From an uncultured Bacteroidota bacterium (GTDB taxonomy: Bacteria > Bacteroidota > Bacteroidia > Chitinophagales > Chitinophagaceae): a stretch of 10,174 bases of DNA. Shown here piece by piece: positions 6,155 through 10,174 of the stretch. The stretch spans positions 1 to 10,174 of the forward strand of contig CAMPKR010000063.1 in assembly GCA_946887345.1 (NCBI GenBank), written 5' to 3'. Positions within the stretch are counted from its first letter, which is position 1, and every line of letters begins with the position of its first letter. A program made the translations under genes and the position numbers. The notes under the pieces are model-generated. The model made no database searches. It was given only the letters and a program-made list of their open reading frames with translations, and had not been told where the DNA came from.

Positions 6155-6196
6155 CTTTCTACTTTCTACTTACTACTCCCGACTTATGACTTACGA
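6155..6196. repeat. Six degenerate 7-bp tandem repeats
   Basis: Consecutive heptamers read CTTTCTA, CTTTCTA, CTTACTA, CTCCCGA, CTTATGA, CTTACGA, followed by CTT. The period is exactly 7, one third of the adjacent 21-bp repeats. The last units overlap the -33 region of the promoter at 6185-6215. Similar CTTACGA-like intergenic runs are, from memory, common in Chitinophagaceae-type genomes. Confidence 0.65.
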
Positions 6197-6215
6197 CTTT
6201 TTTTATGTAGGTTTG
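6185..6215 (+). promoter_or_regulatory. Promoter of the outer-membrane barrel gene
   Basis: TAGGTTTG (6208-6215) matches the Bacteroidota -7 consensus exactly, and TATG (6185-6188, 3 of 4 to TTTG) lies 19 nt upstream. The expected transcription start is near 6221, leaving a leader of about 20 nt before ATG 6243. Its position inside the longer open frame from 6186 supports the later start. Confidence 0.6.
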
Positions 6216-6242
6216 GTAACGTTTTTCAAAAAAACAGGCAAA

Positions 6243-6962
6243 ATGAAGGTTTTTATACTCTCTGCTCTGGCCTTATTGTCAGCCTTGGGCCTTTCTGCTC
6301 AAACCTACCAGGAGCTCAGCCGCTTTGAGCTGGGCCTCAATGGTGGCATCTGCAGAAACTCCCTGCCCAAAGAGCCGGTCTACATCGGCCAGACAACCTA
6401 CTGGAATCCCTATATCTCGGGCCGTGCGCTCTACAGCATTAGAGAATACTTCCAGGTAGGGCTTGAGATCAGCTCCAGCAAATGGGAAAGCACTGACGAT
6501 CATGTGCCCATCACAGGTTACCAGGGCCAGCCCCTCGGCACCGATACCATTAGCTATGTACTGGCAAGACCCGCAATAAGCTTCATGTTGCAGGCAAATG
6601 CCCTCATTCCGCTTTTCAGAAACTACCGCTACCACAACGTAGCTACCATCCACCTCGGCATTTCCGGCGGCCCCGTAGTTACGGTTAACGATGGTGCCCA
6701 AAGCACTAAAGTTTACGGCAGCGCTACCCAGGATTCTTCTTACCGCTATATGGACAGGTATGCTTATAAGCCCGGTTCTGGCTGGGGTTTCGGCTTCCAG
6801 GGCGGTTATACGCATTACATCAAAGATCATGTAGGTATCGGCGCCGAATATTCTACCCGCTTCTACCGAGTGCAAACACTTGATTCTGAAATGGCCGGCG
6901 TCAACAACGAATTCACCCTCTGGGCACACGCCATAAGCCTGAGCTTAAGATACAGGTGGTAA
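6243..6962 (+). CDS. Outer-membrane beta-barrel protein, porin-like fold, function unknown
   Basis: The product has 239 residues. A clear signal peptide (MKVFILSALALLSALGLSA, cleavage before QTY) is followed by alternating aromatic/polar strands, such as FELGLNGGI, YFQVGLEISSS, IHLGISGGPVV, WGFGFQGGYTHYI, HVGIGAEYSTRFYRV and WAHAISLSLRYRW. The protein ends in an aromatic residue, the usual signal for insertion of outer-membrane barrels by BAM. The length and pattern fit the small OmpW/PorT-like eight-strand barrels of Bacteroidota, but I see no motif that identifies a substrate. The ATG at 6243 was chosen over 6186 because it starts the signal peptide directly and a good promoter lies upstream of it. 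The gene is monocistronic, with its own terminator 25 nt after the stop. The upstream repeat array suggests unusual regulation. Confidence 0.8.
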   Translation: MKVFILSALALLSALGLSAQTYQELSRFELGLNGGICRNSLPKEPVYIGQTTYWNPYISGRALYSIREYFQVGLEISSSKWESTDDHVPITGYQGQPLGTDTISYVLARPAISFMLQANALIPLFRNYRYHNVATIHLGISGGPVVTVNDGAQSTKVYGSATQDSSYRYMDRYAYKPGSGWGFGFQGGYTHYIKDHVGIGAEYSTRFYRVQTLDSEMAGVNNEFTLWAHAISLSLRYRW

Positions 6963-6983
6963 TCACACCAAAACAATATTCTC

Positions 6984-7013
6984 AAAGGGCCGCTGATTAG
7001 CGGCCCTTTTTTT
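6984..7013 (+). terminator. Rho-independent terminator of the barrel gene
   Basis: A perfect 8-bp stem GGGCCGCT (6987-6994) / AGCGGCCC (6999-7006) with loop GATT is followed by seven T (7007-7013). It begins 22-25 nt after the stop at 6962. This is a strong plus-strand terminator; only three A precede the stem, so minus-strand function is weaker. Confidence 0.93.
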
Positions 7014-7019
7014 ACAACT

Positions 7020-7066
7020 CCCCTCCTGTTTTTAGGAGGGGTGGCCGCCCTTCGCGGCCGGGGAGG
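7020..7066. repeat. REP-like double palindrome
   Basis: The first hairpin has 8-bp arms CCCCTCCT (7020-7027) and AGGAGGGG (7034-7041) around GTTTTT. The second has 6-bp arms GGCCGC (7043-7048) and GCGGCC (7054-7059) around CCTTC. It is followed by GGGGAGG. The paired, GC-rich hairpins in an intergenic gap look like the repetitive palindromic elements spread through many Bacteroidota genomes, which I recall in the form AGGAGGGGTG...GGGGTGGTT. Copy number cannot be judged here. Confidence 0.6.
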
Positions 7067-7110
7067 TCAACTGCATTGAGGCACAGCGACCAAAGCACAC
7101 GGGCCCCTTC

Positions 7111-7152
7111 GTTAATCGCTGGTTAAGCAGATTGTAAACCCTCGTTAAGCGC
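7111..7152 (+). promoter_or_regulatory. Phased GTTAA direct repeats, candidate activator site
   Basis: GTTAATCGC (7111), GTTAAGC (7122) and GTTAAGCGC (7144) recur in direct orientation at 11 and 22 bp, with a weaker GTAAACC at 7134 in the gap. All would face one side of the helix. The array ends 10 bp before the -33 box of the usher-like gene, the usual place for a response-regulator activator. The GTTAA core with a ~22-bp period resembles LytTR-type sites, but several consensus positions differ. Confidence 0.4.
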
Positions 7153-7162
7153 GCCCGAAAAC

Positions 7163-7193
7163 TTTGCAAAGGCCCTCCCTGAACGCATCTTTG
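7163..7193 (+). promoter_or_regulatory. Promoter of the usher-like gene
   Basis: TTTG (7163-7166) matches the Bacteroidota -33 box. CATCTTTG (7186-7193), one base from TAnnTTTG, follows at the preferred 19-nt spacing. Transcription would start near 7199, giving a leader of about 32 nt. The leader contains a purine-rich AAGAGAGAAACAGGA before ATG 7231. Confidence 0.65.
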
Positions 7194-7230
7194 TGCAGCA
7201 AAACAAGAATTTAAGAGAGAAACAGGAACC

Positions 7231-9993
7231 ATGACAAGGGCATTTACATACAAGGCAAATATTACAAAGCTGATGCTTTGTGCGGCCATGATGCTCATGG
7301 CTTTTGCTTCTTCCGCCCAGGTTTTGAAGAACGCCACAAGAATGTCTTTCCTTAAGGATTCCCTTATCGCCACCGGCAGTAAGGATTTCCTCTACAATAC
7401 TCTTACCATACAGAATACTTCATCTAAAGCGCTGGAACTGCAGCTGCGCATTTCCATACCTGAGGGCTGGCAAATGACTACTCAGCAGGTGGTGACGGTA
7501 ACTGTTGAGCCAAACAGCAGCTCTATAGTTCCTATGCGCCTCTACCCCGCAGTAACTAACTCTGCTGCCTGGAAAACAGTAAAGATCGACTGCCGCAGCC
7601 TTTCTTCAGGAGAAATGGAAACAGTGTCTTTCAACGTAAAGATGCAGGAAGTTTCAGGCTTTAAAGCCGGATTGCCTAACTCTAACATGGTTTTGGCCGG
7701 CTACCAAAGGAATATTTCCGTACCTGTCTATATAAAGAACACGGGTAACCTCGATGGTCATTATACAATCAGCAGCAAGAATGAATTTCTTCACCTGGAC
7801 AATAAAGCCCAGCTTGATATAAAGGCAGGCGACGATACTGTTTACAACCTGAAGCTCACCCTCAGCGATCGTGAATACCAGATGCTCACTAAGGAGGAGA
7901 TAAGAATAACCGTAGAATGCGGTGACGCTTTCAACTTGTCGCAGATGATCTCTAAGATCGGGTCGGTCCTGAAACAGCATAGCTCTGCCTATGCTGAAAT
8001 GCCCCTGCAGCTGGAAGTTGGCGGCGCTTACGAAGGCATGAACGGCGAAGCTAATGTTCAGTACTACGGTGCTATGTACGGAAGCGTTGACATTACTGAA
8101 AAAGACCGCATGGCTGTGTCTTTAAGGTCAAACACTTTCACAACTCAAGGCGGTGATAACAAGAACAGCATCATGAGGCTGGAGTATACAGGCGAACACC
8201 TGCAGGTAAATGCCGGTAACGTAATAGAGATGAACGAATTCATGATGGATGGTTACGGAGGTAAGGTTGCCTACAGCTGGAAAGAAAAGAACAGCGTTAG
8301 CCTCTTTGGTGTATTAAAAAGCCGCAATGGCAACTACCAGACTGTAGGTGCTAATCTAAACCACGTACTTAATGACAATATACTTATAACTGAAGAAGTT
8401 TCTACCAATATAGATCATGTAGAAAAGCTGAACAGCGGTATAGCGAAGCAAAAGCTCTTCATCAACTTTGGTGAGAAGAGCCGCCTTGACCTGTTTACCG
8501 GCGTTAGTATGGAATTCTCTAAGAAGGATGCTACTTTCAGCGGTAAGAATCCGCTGATGGGTTCTTCGCTCGGCTACAACTACGTTCACAACGGAAGAAG
8601 GCTGAACATCAATTCGCATGTACTGTACAATAGCAATGCCTACGCAGGTACCTTTAAAGGACAGCGCGCGCAGAACCACGACGTGAGGCTGCTTCTGAAA
8701 AAATTTGTACTGGGCGGTTTCTATGAATACAGCCTTAAGAAACAAACTTATTTTGACGATACCTCGCTGGTTGCTGATGCATTCAGCACTGCAACAAATA
8801 GCTATGGCGCCAGGGTTGGTTTCAGCCACAAGGCAACTAATATTTTCCTTTCCGCAGGACGCCAGACGCAAACACAGGCTACTGATGGTACTAATACAGT
8901 TACCACATACGACTACCTGAACCTGGCTAATACCTTCTGGTTCGGACATAAGATGTTTATTAACCTGAGCTGCTACGCAGCGCTGGGATCAGCTACGGGC
9001 TATTCCGGTAAGAAAATACCCCTGAGCAGCACCCAGGCTACTGTTCAGTACAAATTCATAGGTGCCGCCGTTCGCTACGACAATGGTCCGTTCTTCTACG
9101 GGGAGTTTATAAGCTATATCAACAATCCTCAGAAGTACGAGCGCCTGATGCTTAGCCCTTACCTGGAAGCTGGCCTGTTTAAAAAGCAGCTGAGTGTGCG
9201 TGCCCAGTACAACTATACTAAGACGATGCCTAACAGCAACGAAGTATCAAGCGTGGTAATGAACGTTTCCTACAGTAATCCGACCAAGGGTTATGACTTT
9301 AATCTGAATGGTGTAGTGCCGGTGTCGAAAAGTGAGAACAGCGTAAGCACTTATGTAAATGCTGCATTCCGCATGCGTCTCCATGCACCTTGCCTGGCTA
9401 TTAAGAAATATAAGTCGGCTAAGCTGGTATTGTTCAAAGATGCGAACAGCAATGGTGTGATGGATAAAGGCGAAGAGACGCTGGAAGGCCAGGTGATGAC
9501 CCTGAATGGCAACATGTTCATCTCAGATGCTGAAGGTTCGGTGCATTTTAAAAATATTGGTGATTCAGTGCTGAATGCTGATATGGGCTATACCAGCAAG
9601 GTAAAAGGCTGGGCGCCCGTAGCAGGATCTATGCAGACATTTGCCGCCAACGGCACGCAGTATGTGCCTTACCGCAGGTGTAAGATATTGCAGGGACAAT
9701 TAAGGCTGCAGAAAGACTCAACGTCTAACCTTAAGTTTAGCGTAGAACGCATTAAAGTAATAGTAAAAGGAACAGATAATTCTACATATAGTACAATTAC
9801 GGATGAGAACGGAGAGTTCTATTTCAATCTGCCGACCGATAATTATACGGTAAGCCTGAGTGAAGCCGCCTTTGATGAGAATTTCCGCCCGGTGGAATTC
9901 TCTCAATCAGCAGACCTCACTAACAACCAGGAAAAAACCGTGTACTTCGACGTGAAGCAGAGAAAGAGAACGATGAATATTAAAAAGAAATAA
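7231..9993 (+). CDS. Usher-like outer-membrane beta-barrel protein with Ig-like, SdrD-B-like and CarbopepD-reg-like domains
   Basis: The product has 920 residues. After a signal peptide (about 1-29, ending FASSAQ), two beta-sandwich segments follow (about 55-106 and 161-211), with NTLTIQNTS and VPVYIKNTGNLDG patterns typical of NEW3-type Ig domains. Residues about 260-715 show many alternating amphipathic strands rich in Tyr/Phe/Gly, consistent with a large outer-membrane barrel. Next is an SdrD-B-like module (about 728-800) with a calcium-type loop, D737-A-N-S-N-G-V-M-D-K-G-E748. The last module (about 835-907) resembles carboxypeptidase-regulatory domains (TITDENGEFYFNLP). A basic tail ends the protein. 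Barrel followed by two beta-sandwich domains recalls chaperone-usher ushers, but I cannot see a plug domain clearly and no chaperone or pilin gene is in the window. An alternative is a surface-display or adhesin barrel. It has its own promoter and is followed by a tiny membrane-protein gene. Confidence 0.75.
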   Translation: MTRAFTYKANITKLMLCAAMMLMAFASSAQVLKNATRMSFLKDSLIATGSKDFLYNTLTIQNTSSKALELQLRISIPEGWQMTTQQVVTVTVEPNSSSIVPMRLYPAVTNSAAWKTVKIDCRSLSSGEMETVSFNVKMQEVSGFKAGLPNSNMVLAGYQRNISVPVYIKNTGNLDGHYTISSKNEFLHLDNKAQLDIKAGDDTVYNLKLTLSDREYQMLTKEEIRITVECGDAFNLSQMISKIGSVLKQHSSAYAEMPLQLEVGGAYEGMNGEANVQYYGAMYGSVDITEKDRMAVSLRSNTFTTQGGDNKNSIMRLEYTGEHLQVNAGNVIEMNEFMMDGYGGKVAYSWKEKNSVSLFGVLKSRNGNYQTVGANLNHVLNDNILITEEVSTNIDHVEKLNSGIAKQKLFINFGEKSRLDLFTGVSMEFSKKDATFSGKNPLMGSSLGYNYVHNGRRLNINSHVLYNSNAYAGTFKGQRAQNHDVRLLLKKFVLGGFYEYSLKKQTYFDDTSLVADAFSTATNSYGARVGFSHKATNIFLSAGRQTQTQATDGTNTVTTYDYLNLANTFWFGHKMFINLSCYAALGSATGYSGKKIPLSSTQATVQYKFIGAAVRYDNGPFFYGEFISYINNPQKYERLMLSPYLEAGLFKKQLSVRAQYNYTKTMPNSNEVSSVVMNVSYSNPTKGYDFNLNGVVPVSKSENSVSTYVNAAFRMRLHAPCLAIKKYKSAKLVLFKDANSNGVMDKGEETLEGQVMTLNGNMFISDAEGSVHFKNIGDSVLNADMGYTSKVKGWAPVAGSMQTFAANGTQYVPYRRCKILQGQLRLQKDSTSNLKFSVERIKVIVKGTDNSTYSTITDENGEFYFNLPTDNYTVSLSEAAFDENFRPVEFSQSADLTNNQEKTVYFDVKQRKRTMNIKKK

Positions 9994-10011
9994 AAAGCTC
10001 AGACCGTAAAG

Positions 10012-10122
10012 ATGTATTATGTACCCCTCCCGCTATTAATAGCGCTTATACTGCTGGTGTTGCAGTATGCCCTTCGTGTAAAGAAGCACACTAAAAAGAA
10101 TTTACCCCCGGGTTCCAGGTAG
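10012..10122 (+). CDS. 36-residue single-pass membrane protein
   Basis: This ORF starts with ATG 18 nt after the stop of the usher-like gene and ends with TAG. The product MYYVPLPLLIALILLVLQYA (residues 1-20) continues with a strongly basic tail, RVKKHTKK, and ends PGSR. One transmembrane helix (about 5-20) with a basic C-terminus predicts N-out/C-in placement in the inner membrane and no signal cleavage. The clean hydrophobic/basic partition over 36 codons and the close spacing argue for a real co-transcribed gene rather than chance. No family is recognised. It might be an accessory or assembly factor for the upstream protein, which is inference. Confidence 0.55.
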   Translation: MYYVPLPLLIALILLVLQYALRVKKHTKKNLPPGSR

Positions 10123-10130
10123 GGAGCGTC

Positions 10131-10147
10131 CGCTGCACGCTGCAGCG
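10131..10147. repeat. GC-rich hairpin after the small membrane-protein gene
   Basis: Arms CGCTGCA (10131-10137) and TGCAGCG (10141-10147) are perfectly complementary around a 3-nt loop, 8 nt after the TAG. No T-tract follows before the window ends, so it is not a standard terminator. It could attenuate readthrough or protect the mRNA end. Confidence 0.45.
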
Positions 10148-10174
10148 CTGCCTTGCCGTGCCCCGGTGTTTAAA

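Larger units (their letters stand above)
5619..6184. other. Structured divergent intergenic region
   Basis: No gene is supported over about 600 bases between metH and the plus-strand barrel gene. The region carries phased A-tracts (5775-5812), a candidate plus-strand promoter (5837-5869), possible RNA hairpins (5875-5909, and CTGG/CCAG around a GGAA tetraloop near 5965-5976), a five-copy 21-bp tandem repeat (6041-6145), and a 7-bp tandem repeat (6155-6196). Each is listed separately. A possible 38-codon ORF at 5995-6111 is not supported well enough to call. Confidence 0.6.

Noticed and set aside
6279..6929. Long open frame (216 codons) on the minus strand, antisense to the barrel gene
   Set aside because: It has no signal or domain pattern, lies wholly inside a gene with a good signal peptide, promoter and terminator on the other strand, and is explained by its codon composition.
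7032..7373. 113-codon minus-strand open frame over the REP-like element and the start of the usher-like gene
   Set aside because: Its frame crosses a palindromic repeat, a promoter and a signal peptide read on the other strand. Nothing supports coding.
8356..8949. 197-codon minus-strand open frame
   Set aside because: Antisense to the usher-like barrel gene, with no recognisable motif or plausible start context.

Overview
The window looks like a chromosomal segment of a Bacteroidota bacterium, probably of the Chitinophagales/Chitinophagaceae type. The evidence is the TAnnTTTG-type promoters with a -33 TTTG-like box, weak Shine-Dalgarno use, a thioredoxin-fold lipid/envelope protein of the DUF4369/TlpA kind, a methionine synthase reduced to its homocysteine domain, short hydrophobic signal peptides ending in A-Q, and a GC-rich double-hairpin intergenic repeat. 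The genus is inference from gene style; no rRNA or marker is present.

Left part, minus strand (463-4354): a compact operon read from right to left. It starts with a secreted thioredoxin-fold protein that lacks the CxxC active site. Three tandem paralogous OmpA-like proteins follow, with gaps of 15, 8 and 56 nt. Each was built from two OmpA-like domains. The C-terminal domain of all three carries G-H-(I/V)-C-C where the family normally has GHTD, so a vicinal cysteine pair replaces the peptidoglycan-binding aspartate. The middle paralogue has a collapsed N-terminal domain. Positions 1-462 are AT-rich and hold no gene I can support.

Centre (4445-5618): a stand-alone homocysteine S-methyltransferase module of cobalamin-dependent methionine synthase (MetH), with its own promoter abutting the ATG and its own rho-independent terminator. 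The folate, cobalamin and reactivation modules are not in the window.

Divergent intergenic region (5619-6242): this is richly structured. It has phased A-tracts, a probable outward promoter at 5837-5869, a potentially folded transcribed stretch, five tandem 21-bp repeats that place a TGCA/TGCG core every 10.5 bp, then six degenerate 7-bp repeats leading into the promoter of the next gene.

Right part, plus strand: a small outer-membrane beta-barrel protein (6243-6962) with a strong terminator, and a REP-like double palindrome (7020-7066). Next comes a promoter preceded by helically phased GTTAA repeats, driving a 920-residue usher-like outer-membrane protein (7231-9993). That protein has Ig-like domains, a barrel, an SdrD-B-like module and a carboxypeptidase-regulatory-like module. 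A 36-residue single-pass membrane protein (10012-10122) follows 18 nt later and was probably co-transcribed. The operon may continue beyond the window. Most of the protein-coding content therefore concerns the cell envelope; metH is the metabolic exception.
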